Assembly (NCBI GenBank): GCA_046297495.1
Contig: JBKBIP010000028.1
Coordinates: 16,442 to 80,441 of the forward strand
Source: JBKBIP01 sp046297495
GTDB lineage: Bacteria > Planctomycetota > Planctomycetia > Gemmatales > Gemmataceae
Reading direction: 5' to 3'
Length of the DNA stretch: 64,000 bases
The position numbers and the translations under genes are program-made. The notes below the pieces were generated by a model. The model did not search any database. It saw only the letters and a list, made by a program, of their open reading frames with translations, and was not told the DNA's origin. Positions 1 through 9,900 of this stretch are shown here, in pieces. Position 1 is the stretch's first letter; the number at the start of each line of letters is the position of its first letter.

Positions 1-1
1 G

Positions 2-754
2 GTGTTGACGGGGGAATTCACGGCCATCGGCGTCACGCGCATGTTGGAAGCCATTCGGCTGCTCAATCCGAAAAAGATTCGCTTCTATCAAGCCTCCAGC
101 AGCGAGATGTTCGGCAAGGTTCAGGAAACGCCGCAGCGCGAGACGACCCCCTTCTATCCGCGCAGCCCCTATGGCGTGGCCAAGGTGTATGGGCACTGGA
201 TCACGGTCAACTACCGGGAAAGCTACGACATGTATTGCTGTAGCGGCATCCTATTCAACCATGAGTCCCCCCGTCGCGGCAAGGAGTTCGTCACCCGCAA
301 AGTGACCGACGCCGTGGCCCGCATCAAACTGGGATTGCAGGACGAGCTGCGGCTTGGCAACCTGGATGCCAAGCGCGACTGGGGGTTTGCTGGCGATTAC
401 GTGCAAGCGATGTGGCTCATGCTGCAACAGGATCAACCAGATGATTACGTCATTGCCACGGGGGAAACGCACTCGGTGCAAGAACTGGTTGAGGTCGCGT
501 TCGGCGCGGTCAATCTCGACTGGCGCGAGTACGTGGTGCAAGACCCGGCATTGATTCGACCGGCGGAAGTCGATTTGCTCGTCGGCGATCCGAGCAAGGC
601 GAAGCGACAGCTCGGCTGGACGCCCCAGGTCACGTTCCAGGGTCTCATCCAGATGATGGTGCAAGCCGATTTGGAGCGTTGGGAAAAAAAGAGCAACAAC
701 GACACGGCGTTGAAACCGTTTCCTGACGTGGCCAAGAAGCGACGTCCCGCGTAG
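2..754 (+). CDS. gmd: GDP-mannose 4,6-dehydratase, 5'-truncated by the window edge
   Basis: Converts GDP-D-mannose to GDP-4-keto-6-deoxy-D-mannose, the entry step to GDP-linked deoxyhexoses. Only the C-terminal 250 residues are present; family members run about 320-370 residues, so the Rossmann nucleotide-binding N-terminus lies outside the window. Visible short-chain dehydrogenase features are the SSSEMFG segment (about residues 32-38) and the catalytic YGVAK pair (Tyr57, Lys61), followed by the family NHESPRRG stretch and the KRDWGFAGDYV segment. The frame is open through the left edge, so no start is assigned. The next gene encodes the likely partner reductase; a palindromic repeat separates the two. 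Family assignment is firm. Confidence 0.95.
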   Translation: MLTGEFTAIGVTRMLEAIRLLNPKKIRFYQASSSEMFGKVQETPQRETTPFYPRSPYGVAKVYGHWITVNYRESYDMYCCSGILFNHESPRRGKEFVTRKVTDAVARIKLGLQDELRLGNLDAKRDWGFAGDYVQAMWLMLQQDQPDDYVIATGETHSVQELVEVAFGAVNLDWREYVVQDPALIRPAEVDLLVGDPSKAKRQLGWTPQVTFQGLIQMMVQADLERWEKKSNNDTALKPFPDVAKKRRPA

Positions 755-783
755 ATGTCCTTCAACCTTTCATTGACTTGAGT

Positions 784-829
784 GGATTCATCGATTCACG
801 CCCCTTTCCGAGCGCGAACCGATGAATCC
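784..829. repeat. Family A palindromic repeat
   Basis: Imperfect inverted repeat. GGATTCATCG (784-793) pairs perfectly with CGATGAATCC (820-829), and the inner parts of the arms pair 6 of 8. The right arm carries the core GCGCGAACCGATGAATC that recurs elsewhere in the window. It begins 30 bp after the gmd stop and has no T-tract, so it is not a canonical intrinsic terminator. Confidence 0.75.
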
Positions 830-863
830 ATCCCGTCATTCAAGGTTGATGAGGTAGCACAAA

Positions 864-1856
864 GTGAACTCTTCTCCATCGCGCATGCGCATTCTCATCA
901 CGGGAATCACGGGTTTCGTGGGCGGCCATCTGGCCGAGGCGCTCCTCGACCGTGCCGGCGTCGAAGTGCATGGCCTGTCGCGGCGCGGCATCTGGCCAGA
1001 GGAATGGCAGCATTTGCACGGCAAGGCCGTCTTGCACCCGTGCGATCTGTGCCAACAAGCGGAGATTGCCCGCGTGCTGGCCGAGGTGCGACCGGAGCGC
1101 ATCTTTCATTTGGCCGGCTACGCGCACGTGGGGCGCTCCTTTCAAGATGCCTGGGCGGCTTGGGATGGCAATTTGACCGCGACCTTGGCCTTGTACGAAG
1201 CCGTGGTGCATAGCGGCGCCAAGCCACGCATCGTATTCGTCGGCAGTAGTCATGTCTATGGCAATCCCGAACCGCCCGATCAGGTTTTCGACGAAACTTG
1301 CCTGTTGCGGCCGGTCAGCCCCTATGCCAGCAGCAAAGCGGCGGCGGACTTGGCCAGCTTTCAATACACCCAAGCTCCTGGTTTGGACATTGTCCGCGCT
1401 CGCCCCTTGAATCACATTGGACCGCGCCAATCGGCCCAGTATGCCCTTCCTCATTTCGCCAGCCAAATCGCCGCCATCGAGCAGGGGTCGCGCCCGCCCG
1501 TGGTCGAAACGGGCAATCTCGATGCCTGCCGCGATCTGACGGATGTGCGGGACGTGGTCCAGGCCTATTTGCTCTTGATGGACCAAGGACGCCGCGGTGC
1601 CGCCTACAATATCGGCAGCGGCCAAGTCGTGTCCATGCAGGAAGTATTACAGCGCCTGCTCGCCTTATCATGCGTGCAGGTGGAAGTGCGGCGCCAAGTC
1701 GAGGCCATGCGCCCCGCCGACGCGCCCACCATTCGGCTCAGCGCCGCCAAACTGCGGCGTGAAACTGGCTGGACACCGCGCTATTCTCTCGATCAAACAT
1801 TGGAAGATATATTGCGCTATTGGCGCTCGGTGACGCAGGCGGCCCTCAGCATTTAG
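864..1856 (+). CDS. rmd: NAD(P)-dependent sugar reductase, GDP-6-deoxy-D-mannose reductase-like
   Basis: Extended short-chain dehydrogenase of 330 residues. The glycine-rich GITGFVGG nucleotide-binding motif is at about residues 14-21 and the catalytic YASSK pair is Tyr154/Lys158. The RPLNHIGPRQ segment resembles Rmd enzymes, which reduce GDP-4-keto-6-deoxymannose to GDP-D-rhamnose; the upstream gmd supplies that substrate, so the pathway inference is good. A generic NDP-sugar epimerase/dehydratase cannot be excluded. GTG at 864 is chosen because GAGG lies about 9 bp upstream; an internal ATG at 885 lacks a clear ribosome site. The stop codon falls at the start of a partial family B repeat (TTTAGCGGGTGAGCC from about 1853). 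Confidence 0.85.
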   Translation: MNSSPSRMRILITGITGFVGGHLAEALLDRAGVEVHGLSRRGIWPEEWQHLHGKAVLHPCDLCQQAEIARVLAEVRPERIFHLAGYAHVGRSFQDAWAAWDGNLTATLALYEAVVHSGAKPRIVFVGSSHVYGNPEPPDQVFDETCLLRPVSPYASSKAAADLASFQYTQAPGLDIVRARPLNHIGPRQSAQYALPHFASQIAAIEQGSRPPVVETGNLDACRDLTDVRDVVQAYLLLMDQGRRGAAYNIGSGQVVSMQEVLQRLLALSCVQVEVRRQVEAMRPADAPTIRLSAAKLRRETGWTPRYSLDQTLEDILRYWRSVTQAALSI

Positions 1857-1877
1857 CGGGTGAGCCGCTGGCGAGCC
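1853..1877. repeat. Partial family B repeat at the rmd stop codon
   Basis: The segment TTTAGCGGGTGAGCCGCTGG followed by CGAGCC is nearly identical to 32213-32237, next to another stop codon. The TAG of rmd is inside the motif. Only one arm is seen here. Confidence 0.5.
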
Positions 1878-1900
1878 ATTCAGAAACGAGAAGATTCACC

Positions 1901-3199
1901 ATGCAAATCGCGGTCATCGGCACGGGTTACGTCGGCTTAGTGACGGCTACCTGTCTGGCGGAGAGCGGCAACGACGTGCTTGGCATCGACAAGGATGCCG
2001 GCAAGATTCGCGTTTTAGAGGAAGGCAGGCTGCCGATCTATGAACCGGGCTTGCTGGAGCTGGTCGAGCGCAATTGCCGCGAGGGGCGGCTCCGCTTCAC
2101 CACGGATTTGGCCGCTGGTGTTTATCCGGCCCAGCTCATCTTCATCGCGGTCGGCACACCGCAAGGGGACAACGGCGCGGCGGACTTGAGTAATCTGTGG
2201 GCGGTTGCCGATGCCATCGCCCAAGTGGCCAGCGGTCCGAAAATCGTGGTGATCAAGAGCACGGTGCCTGTTGGCACCAACCGCAAAGTGGCCGAGCGTC
2301 TGGCCGCGCTGGGCCGCGCGGACATCGATGTCGCCAGCAACCCGGAATTCCTCAAGGAAGGGGCGGCGGTCGAGGACTTCATGAAACCGGATCGTGTCGT
2401 GGTCGGCGTGCGCCGGCCCGAAGTGGGGGAAGTGTTGCACGAACTGTACGCCCCCTTCCTCCGCACCGAACGTCCTTTCTTGGTTATGTCTCCGGAAAGC
2501 GCCGAGATGACCAAGTATGCCGCCAATGCCATGCTGGCCGCCAAGATTAGTTTCATCAACGAAATGGCCAACCTGTGCGAGCGGATGGAAGCGGATATTA
2601 ACGAGGTGCGCCGCGGCATCGGCCACGATGAACGCATCGGCTTCCAGTTCTTGTTTCCGGGGGCGGGATATGGGGGTAGTTGCTTTCCCAAAGACGTGCG
2701 GGCCCTGCTGGCCATGGCCGAGGAATTGGACGTGCCGTTGCACCTGATGAGCGCCGTGGATAAGGTCAACGACGCGCAAAAACGCGTGTTGTTCCACAAG
2801 ATCACCAAACACTATGGATCGTCTCTCAAGGATAAGACCTTGGCTATCTGGGGCTTGTCATTCAAGCCGCGCACCGATGACATCCGCGAGGCCCCCGCTT
2901 TGCGCTTGATCGATGCCTTGCTGGCGGAAGGGGTGCGGCTGCGCGTTCATGATCCCGCCGCCTTGGCCAATGTCCGCGCCTTGTACGGGGACCGGCTCAT
3001 TTATTGTGATAAACCCTATGGAGCGCTGGAAGGAGCGGACGGTCTTGCCATCGTCACCGAATGGCAGCAGTTTCGTCATCCGGATTTTGAAATCATCCGC
3101 CGCCTGCTCTCGGAACCCGTGATTTTCGATGGCCGAAACCTGTATGAGCCGAAACAAATGGCCCAATGGGGCTTCACCTACTATTCCATTGGGCGATGA
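1901..3199 (+). CDS. ugd: UDP-glucose 6-dehydrogenase
   Basis: Oxidises UDP-glucose to UDP-glucuronate with two NAD+, supplying uronic acid for surface polysaccharide. The 432-residue product starts at the ATG beginning MQIAVIGTGYVG, a textbook N-terminal NAD-binding fold. The frame stays open 81 bp upstream but the extension does not resemble the family. The NPEFLKEG substrate segment, the KYAANAMLA segment and the active-site GYGGSCFPKD (Cys261) are all present, as is the C-terminal UDP-binding domain. It lies 44 bp after the rmd-like gene in the same direction, so the two are probably cotranscribed with gmd for glycan precursors. Confidence 0.97.
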   Translation: MQIAVIGTGYVGLVTATCLAESGNDVLGIDKDAGKIRVLEEGRLPIYEPGLLELVERNCREGRLRFTTDLAAGVYPAQLIFIAVGTPQGDNGAADLSNLWAVADAIAQVASGPKIVVIKSTVPVGTNRKVAERLAALGRADIDVASNPEFLKEGAAVEDFMKPDRVVVGVRRPEVGEVLHELYAPFLRTERPFLVMSPESAEMTKYAANAMLAAKISFINEMANLCERMEADINEVRRGIGHDERIGFQFLFPGAGYGGSCFPKDVRALLAMAEELDVPLHLMSAVDKVNDAQKRVLFHKITKHYGSSLKDKTLAIWGLSFKPRTDDIREAPALRLIDALLAEGVRLRVHDPAALANVRALYGDRLIYCDKPYGALEGADGLAIVTEWQQFRHPDFEIIRRLLSEPVIFDGRNLYEPKQMAQWGFTYYSIGR

Positions 3200-3291
3200 C
3201 AGGCTTATGAGCTGATGCGGCGCGCGCCAGCGCCTGTGGCTGCGGAATGAACCAATCTTCCATCCCTTGCTTCCACTCCCTTATCGTTGTG

Positions 3292-4893
3292 ATGTCTCAC
3301 CGCCGCGAAATTTACGTGTTGCTCCTCGGCGCCCTTGCTTTCGCCGTCGCTTATGGCCAGGCACCGTTGTATTACTCGAATCAGCACCAGTATTTCTTGC
3401 ACGGCTTGGCGCGAGCGGGGCATGGCGACCTGGATCGGGATTGGCTGGCCAATACTCTCGATCCCACGCCGTTGTTCACCGCGCTGGTGGCGACGACCTA
3501 TCGCTTTCTGCCCGCCAGGGCTTTTCATATTTACTACGCGCTGCTGCAAGTTATTTATGTGTTCGCGCTGTACGGCGTCTTCGCGTATCTGGCCGGTGAA
3601 CGCAAGACGCCGGGACGCCAGCTGGCGTTCCTCGCCGGGATGAGCGTCATCCACTCCGCCTTTTTGCGCTGGTTGTCGTTTCGCGTGTTGGATTGGGACT
3701 ATCCCTGGTATTTCCAGGCCGGGGTCGCGGGGCAATATGTCCTCGGATCGATCTTTCAACCTTCCACCTTCGGTGTCTTGTTGATCGTGGCCGTCGTCCT
3801 GGGGACTTGGGATCGACCGTTTCTTGCCGTGATAAGTGCTTGTCTGGCGGCGATCTTGCACACGACCTACTTGCTGGGGGCGGCTTTGCTGACTGCCGCC
3901 GTTCAGTGCGTCTTGTGGACGCAGGGGCGACATCGACAAGCCATCCTTGCCGGCTTGCTGGGATTGTTGTTGGCGGCCCCGGTGGTGGCGTTCGTGGCCC
4001 TGACCTTCGCTCCCACCACGCCGAAGACGTTCACTGCCGCGCAGGATATTTTGGTGCGTATTCGCATCCCTCATCATGCCATCGTCGCACGCTGGCTGGA
4101 CCTGATCGCCGGTCTGCAAATTCTCTGGATCGTGTTGGCGATCTTCCTGGCGCGCGGCACGCGCTTGGCCCCCTTGCTGGCGATCCCCTTGGTCCTGGGA
4201 GGGCTGCTGACGCTCATCCAGTTGGCGACCGGCAGCGCCACGCTCGCCTTGCTGTTCCCCTGGCGTTTCTCGGCGGTGTTGGTGCCGGTGGCGACGGCGG
4301 TCGTGGCGACGCGCCTGGTGCTACTCGGTGGCCGTTGGTTGGACAGTTGGCAAGCATCTGTTGCTTGCGTTGCCGTCATGGGCAGCTTGGCCTTGGCGGG
4401 ATCGGCCATGGTGTACTGGCGTTTAGGATACCCGACCAACGACCGCGAGCTGCCATTACTGGATTATGTCCACGCCCATAAGCAGCCAGGGGATGTGTAC
4501 CTGATTCCCGTACGTATTCCCGACCTGGCGCGGGGGCCGCGCGGCTCACTGTCGAGCGATTTCCGCCCGCCCCAAGACGATCAACTCCAAAAGCGTTTGA
4601 TTCCCCCGGATTTACAACGCTTTCGACTGTACACCGGCGCTCCGCTTTACGTCGATTTCAAGTCGATTCCTTACCAGGATGTGGAGGTGCTGGAATGGGA
4701 AAACCGACTGCGCTGGGCGGAACGGATGTATCAAGGGATGCACTCCCAACGCTGGGACATGGTGGAAGCGGAATTGCGTGACCGAGGGATCAGCCATGTC
4801 GTGATTCCCGCGCAGCTCTCGTGGCCGGGTAGGGAACCGGTGTTCGCGGATGATCTGTATCAAGTCATTTCGCTGCGGGACGAAATAGAATGA
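3292..4893 (+). CDS. Polytopic membrane protein, DUF6798-like
   Basis: About 533 residues, starting at MSHRREIYVLLLG; an upstream in-frame ATG at 3247 would add 15 residues. Hydrophobic stretches recur over residues about 5-400 (roughly ten probable membrane helices), followed by a soluble C-terminal region of about 130 residues containing DVYLIPVRIPDLARG and a YVDFKSIPY segment. The architecture resembles DUF6798-type proteins and, more loosely, lipid-linked-sugar glycosyltransferases with a C-terminal periplasmic domain. No catalytic motif could be identified. It follows ugd by about 90 bp in the same direction, so a role in glycan assembly or export is plausible but inferred from context only. 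Confidence 0.65.
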   Translation: MSHRREIYVLLLGALAFAVAYGQAPLYYSNQHQYFLHGLARAGHGDLDRDWLANTLDPTPLFTALVATTYRFLPARAFHIYYALLQVIYVFALYGVFAYLAGERKTPGRQLAFLAGMSVIHSAFLRWLSFRVLDWDYPWYFQAGVAGQYVLGSIFQPSTFGVLLIVAVVLGTWDRPFLAVISACLAAILHTTYLLGAALLTAAVQCVLWTQGRHRQAILAGLLGLLLAAPVVAFVALTFAPTTPKTFTAAQDILVRIRIPHHAIVARWLDLIAGLQILWIVLAIFLARGTRLAPLLAIPLVLGGLLTLIQLATGSATLALLFPWRFSAVLVPVATAVVATRLVLLGGRWLDSWQASVACVAVMGSLALAGSAMVYWRLGYPTNDRELPLLDYVHAHKQPGDVYLIPVRIPDLARGPRGSLSSDFRPPQDDQLQKRLIPPDLQRFRLYTGAPLYVDFKSIPYQDVEVLEWENRLRWAERMYQGMHSQRWDMVEAELRDRGISHVVIPAQLSWPGREPVFADDLYQVISLRDEIE

Positions 4894-4950
4894 AGTGAAA
4901 GAGCGACGCCTTGCCGAAATGTGGCGAATCACCACCAGAACGCGGACCCC

Positions 4951-5886
4951 ATGAACGCCGATCCTTTTCAAGAGGCATTGATTTTGACCGGGCCGACAGG
5001 TTCCGGCAAAAGCGAGCTGGCCCTGGAGCTGGCCGAACGCTTGGGCGCGGAAATCGTATCGATGGATTCGATGGCCCTGTATCGGGGCATGGACATCGGC
5101 ACCGCCAAGCCTAGCCGAGAGGAACGGCAACGCGTCCCGCATCATTTGTTGGATGTGCTCGATCCGTGGCAGTCGGCCAGCGTGGCGTGGTGGTTGGAGC
5201 AAGCGGCGGCGTGTTGTCGGGAGATCGTGGCGCGGGGCCGGCGCGCCCTGATCGTCGGCGGTACCCCCCTTTACTTGAAAGCGGTCGTGTGCGGCCTGTT
5301 CGAGGGACCACCGGCCAATGAAGCGATTCGCCAACAGCTGAACGCGGAAGCGGAACAATTCGGCAATGAATTTCTGCACGCCCGGTTGGCGCGAATTGAC
5401 CCACGAACGGCACGCCGTCTGCATCGTAACGATGTGCGCCGCGTGGTGCGTGCCCTCGAAGTCTGGGAATTAACCGGCAAACCGATCAGCGCGTGGCAGC
5501 AACAGTGGACAAAAACAGTCCAATCCTGCTCCACTGATGATCAATGGCCGCGCGTCTTGTGCCTGGATGTGCCCCGCCCGGAGCTGTACCAACGCATTGA
5601 TCAGCGCGTGGAACGCATGATCGCCGCGGGCTGGATTGAGGAAGTGCAAGCCTTGCGTCAACTGCCGCGACCATTGAGCAAGGAAGCCGCCCAAGCGCTG
5701 GGTTACAAGGAATGGTTCGCTTACTTGGACGGCCAAGCCACGCTGGCGGAAACCAAGGAACGTATCCAGTCGCGCAGCCGTCAGTTCGCCAAACGGCAGC
5801 TCACCTGGTTTCGACACCTGCCGGGTTGTCGTTTCGCCGATAGAAAATTGACTTTTCTTTTGTGGGGATCGAAGATAGAGCAATAA
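4951..5886 (+). CDS. miaA: tRNA dimethylallyltransferase
   Basis: Transfers a dimethylallyl group to N6 of A37 in tRNAs reading codons that begin with U. The 311-residue product opens with the P-loop GPTGSGKS, then the SMDSMALYRGMDIGTAKP segment, the VPHHLLDVLDP segment and the GGTPLYLKA region typical of MiaA; the QSRQFAKRQLTWF-like tail (SRSRQFAKRQLTWFRHL) is also present. ATG at 4951 puts the P-loop near residue 13, as expected; a GTG ten codons upstream is possible. It is followed by a 115-bp gap with no strong signal before the FHA gene. Confidence 0.97.
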   Translation: MNADPFQEALILTGPTGSGKSELALELAERLGAEIVSMDSMALYRGMDIGTAKPSREERQRVPHHLLDVLDPWQSASVAWWLEQAAACCREIVARGRRALIVGGTPLYLKAVVCGLFEGPPANEAIRQQLNAEAEQFGNEFLHARLARIDPRTARRLHRNDVRRVVRALEVWELTGKPISAWQQQWTKTVQSCSTDDQWPRVLCLDVPRPELYQRIDQRVERMIAAGWIEEVQALRQLPRPLSKEAAQALGYKEWFAYLDGQATLAETKERIQSRSRQFAKRQLTWFRHLPGCRFADRKLTFLLWGSKIEQ

Positions 5887-6001
5887 ATCATCCCCTGAGA
5901 GGGAGAAGGGGAAAAGCATTTAGCGATGGGGATTTGGTTGTGATCCGTCAGAGCACATGCTATAAAACAAAGGACATACGGCGTTTCCCAGAGGTAATCG
6001 A

Positions 6002-6745
6002 ATGGCAGGTTTAACCTTTCAAGTATTGGAGGGTGTCGATAAGGGACGCATCTTCCGCAATCTCTCCACTCCCATCACCATTGGTCGAGAGGAAGGGAAT
6101 GTCGTGCGTCTCAACGACGAACGAGTCAGCCGCTTTCATGCCAAGGTGCAAAGAGATAGCGAGGACATCATCTTAACTGATTTGGAAAGCACCAACGGCA
6201 CGCGCGTCAATGGTTTGATCATCCAGATACGGCGGTTGCGGCCCGGCGACCGCGTGGGAGTCGGCCGTTCGTTGTTGCTGTATGGCTCCAATGAGGAAAT
6301 CGCCGCTCGGATCGCGCGGTTGACGGGAGACAATCTCAAATCCCTCTTGGGTCAAACCGTGGGAAGCGGTTCGTTGGTGGACCCCGCCAGTTCTGCCACC
6401 GTTCGTGGCAATATGTTGAAAGCCTTGCCTCCCATGGCCGATGAGCACCCGCTGCGCTTGGACCCCAATGACGATCTCACGCAAGTCGATGGGGAATGGT
6501 ATCTCGGCCAACAGCCGCTTCCCCCTCTGCCCAACAAACTGACCCCCAGCCAAGCCGCTCGCCTCGCGGAGATTTTGGATTTCCTCCACCAAGGCATTAC
6601 CAGCGCGACCGAACACATCCGCACCAACGAGGAAAGCGCGCTCATCATCCTGAGCTTTGCCGACTGGCAGCAAATCTTGGCCGTGCAAATGCTTTTGGCT
6701 CGCTATTTGCGCGGCATCGCCGACCCGGACACCATGAATGAATGA
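6002..6745 (+). CDS. FHA-domain protein
   Basis: A 247-residue protein with a forkhead-associated domain over about residues 1-105. The phosphothreonine-binding signature is clear: a GREEGN loop, then RVSRFHAKV (the conserved SxxH) and ESTNGTRVNG. FHA domains bind phosphothreonine peptides made by Ser/Thr kinases, which are abundant in planctomycetes (one is encoded at 21809). The remaining 140 residues match no family I recognise; they include a proline-rich linker (about 155-180) and a predicted helical C-terminus. There is no membrane segment or signal peptide, so it is probably a cytoplasmic adaptor. Confidence 0.9.
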   Translation: MAGLTFQVLEGVDKGRIFRNLSTPITIGREEGNVVRLNDERVSRFHAKVQRDSEDIILTDLESTNGTRVNGLIIQIRRLRPGDRVGVGRSLLLYGSNEEIAARIARLTGDNLKSLLGQTVGSGSLVDPASSATVRGNMLKALPPMADEHPLRLDPNDDLTQVDGEWYLGQQPLPPLPNKLTPSQAARLAEILDFLHQGITSATEHIRTNEESALIILSFADWQQILAVQMLLARYLRGIADPDTMNE

Positions 6746-6940
6746 GCGGTGGCGGCCTGAAACGCCTTCCCACTCGATGCGAAAGGCGTAATCGGGACCA
6801 CACGCTTCCATTCATCACGCTTTCATCGGTGGTTCAACGAACTTTCCAGCCGCTCTCCTGCCGATATGGTACAATTGTCTATGTTGGCGCCGGCCAACAG
6901 CGCTGCCTGATCCTCACGATCAGCGCGTGCCATGAATAAG

Positions 6941-6970
6941 CGACGCGGCTTACCCGCGTCGGGGTTTTCT
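6941..6970 (+). terminator. Hairpin with T-rich tail just upstream of dnaE
   Basis: CGACGCGG (6941-6948) pairs perfectly with CCGCGTCG (6954-6961), followed by GGGTTTTCT. It ends 18 bp before the dnaE ATG. Because a TACAAT box lies near 6872, it could act as an attenuator in the dnaE leader rather than as the terminator of the FHA gene. Confidence 0.6.
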
Positions 6971-6988
6971 GGTTAGCATCACTCACCT

Positions 6989-9900
6989 ATGTCGGAACGA
7001 CCGTTTGTTCATCTGCACTGTCATAGTCATTACAGTTTACTCGACGGCGCCAGCCGCATTCCTGAGTTGGTGGCGCAGGCCAAGAAATTGGGCATGACCG
7101 CCCTGGCCCTGACCGATCACGGCAATCTGTTCGGCGCCATCGAGTTTTACCGGGAATGCCGAGCAGCGGGTATCAATCCGATCATCGGCTACGAGGCGTA
7201 TGTCGCCCCTCAGCGCCGCACCGACCGCGAAGCGCGCCGCCGGGGAGAGGCAGGCTATCACTTGACGTTGCTGGCCCGCGATGTGACCGGCTTTCACAAT
7301 CTCATCCGGATGGCCTCCATCGCCTTCTTAGAGGGCTATCATTACGTGCCGCGCATCGACAAGGAACTGCTGGCCGCCCACAAGGAAGGGATTATCTGCC
7401 TGAGCGGTTGCGCTTCCGGCGAGTTCAGCGAGTTGATCCTGAAAGATCAACTGGAGGAAGCCGCCAACCTGGCCCGCTGGTTCCATCAGCTGTTCGGCGA
7501 CGATTTCTACATTGAGATTCAGAACAACGGCCTCGACTTGCAGCAGCGCTGCGCCGAGGGGGCCATCGACATCGCCAACGAGCTGGGTTTGCCGTTGGTG
7601 GCGACCAGCGACGCCCACTATTTATGTCAAGCCGATGCCGCCGCGCACGATGTGTTGCTGTGCATCAACACCAACAAGACGCGCACTGACCCTAACCGCA
7701 TGCGCTACGGCAGCGATCAGTTTTACGTGCGCGCTCCGGAGGAGATGTACCAGCTCTTTCCCAACCATGCCGACGCCGTCAAGCGCACGCAGGAAATCGC
7801 CGATCGCTGCGCTATTCAGCTCGACTTCAAGAAACGGCATTTTCCGGTATTCACGCCTCCCGCCGGCAAGACGCCGGAAGATTACTTGCGCGAGCTGTGC
7901 TGGGCGGGATTGACGATGCGCTACGGTGACGATCCGCCACAGGCCGCCCGCGACCGGCTGGAACATGAGCTAGGCGTCATCTGCCGGATGGGATTCGCCA
8001 GCTATTTTCTGATCGTGTGGGATTTCGTGAATTACGCCGTCGAGAACGGCATCCCGTGCAGCGCCCGTGGGTCCGCCTGTGGCGCCATCGTTAGTTATGT
8101 GCTCCAACTCAGTCACGTCGATCCGCTGGAATACGACCTGCTGTTCGAGCGTTTCCTCGACCCCAACCGCGGCGAGGCCCCCGATATTGACATCGACTTC
8201 TGCCAGGAGCGGCGAGAGGAAGTCATCGCTTACGTGCGCCGCAAGTACGGCGAGCCGAGCGTGGCCCAGATCGGCACCTTCGGCACCATGGCCGCCCGCG
8301 CCGCCGTGCGCGACGTGGGCCGGGTGTTGGACATCCCATTGGCACGAGTCGATCAGATCGCCAAGCTGATCCCGCAAACGCTGGGGATCACGCTCGACGA
8401 CGCCTTACGCCACAACCCCGATCTGAAAAAAGAATATGACAACGATCCGCAAATCCGCGAGCTGATCGACATCGCCCGCAAGCTGGAAGGGACCAATCGC
8501 AACGCCGGCACCCATGCGGCAGGCGTGGTCATCGCCAACGGCCCGCTCATGAATTTCGTTCCGTTGCAGCGCGTCGTCCGCAAGGGGGACGACTCCGGCA
8601 GCAAGAGCGAGGCGGTCATCACCACGCAATGGGTCATGGGGGACCTGGAAAAAGTCGGCATGCTCAAGATGGACTTCCTGGGCCTGCGCACCCTGACCCT
8701 GCTCGACAACGCCGTGCGCTTGATCGAGAAGACACGAGGCATCAAGCTTGATTTGCACAAGCTGCCGCTCGACGATGCCAAGACTTACGAGTTATTGCAA
8801 CGCGGCGACGCCAAGGGAGTGTTTCAACTGGAATCGGAAGGGATTCGAGAATTGCTCAAACGCCTCAAGCCGGACAATATCCGCGACCTAATCGCCTGCA
8901 ACGCTCTCTATCGCCCTGGTCCTCTCGGCGGCGGCATGGTCGATGCCTATGTCAACCGCAAACATGGCCGGGAGAAGCCGGAATACCCGCACCCGATCAT
9001 GGAGGAGATACTGAGTGAAACCCACGCCGTAATGTGCTATCAAGAGCAAATCATGCGCATTCTCAACCGCTTGGGTGGCATTGAGTTGTCTAGCGCTTAC
9101 GCTTGTATCAAAGCCATTAGTAAGAAGAAACAAGACATCATCGACCAACGCCGCGCCGAATTTCTCCAAGGCGCCCAAGCGCGTGGGCTGAAGGAAGAAA
9201 CCGCCAAGGAGATTTTCGACCTGATCACCTTCTTCGGGGGTTATGGTTTTAACAAATCGCATAGCGCCGCCTATGCCCACGTGGGTTATCAAACTGCCTA
9301 TCTCAAAGCCAATTACACCCCCGAATTCATGGCCGCGTTGTTGTCCAGCGAGATTGAGGACGGCAACAAGCGCGACATCATGGTCGAGCACATCGAGGAT
9401 GCCCGGCGGTTGGGCTATCCGGTGCGGACGCCCAATATCAACACCAGCGCCGTTGAATTCACCGTGGTCGATGGGAAAATTGTCTTCGGCTTGACGGCGA
9501 TTAAGGGGGTGGGGCGTGGGGCCGCCGAGGCCATCGTCGCCGCCCGTGAGGAAAAGGGACCATTCACGGACATTTTCAACTTCTGTGAACGGATCGATCT
9601 GAAACTGGTGAGCCGGGCCGCCATCGAACGGCTCATCAAGGCCGGGACGTTCGATTGTTTCGGCGCCCATCGCGCGCAGCTCATGGCCGCCTTACCGCAG
9701 GCGCTGCAAGCAGCTGCCGAGCTGCAAAAAGACTTGCGCGTCGGCCAACGCAATTTCTTCGACGTGTTTGAAAACACCGACAATGACAACGACAAAACTG
9801 TCAGTCAATTGCCCAATGTGCCGCCCTGGAGCGATAGCGAGCAGCTCAAGTACGAGAAGGAGGCCCTGGATTTTTATTTCTCCAGCCATCCCTTGGCGGA

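Noticed and set aside
6742..6939. Small plus-strand ORF overlapping the FHA gene stop by 4 bp
   Set aside because: The ATGA overlap is suggestive, but the sequence is composition-biased and has no family resemblance; the hairpin before dnaE gives no support.
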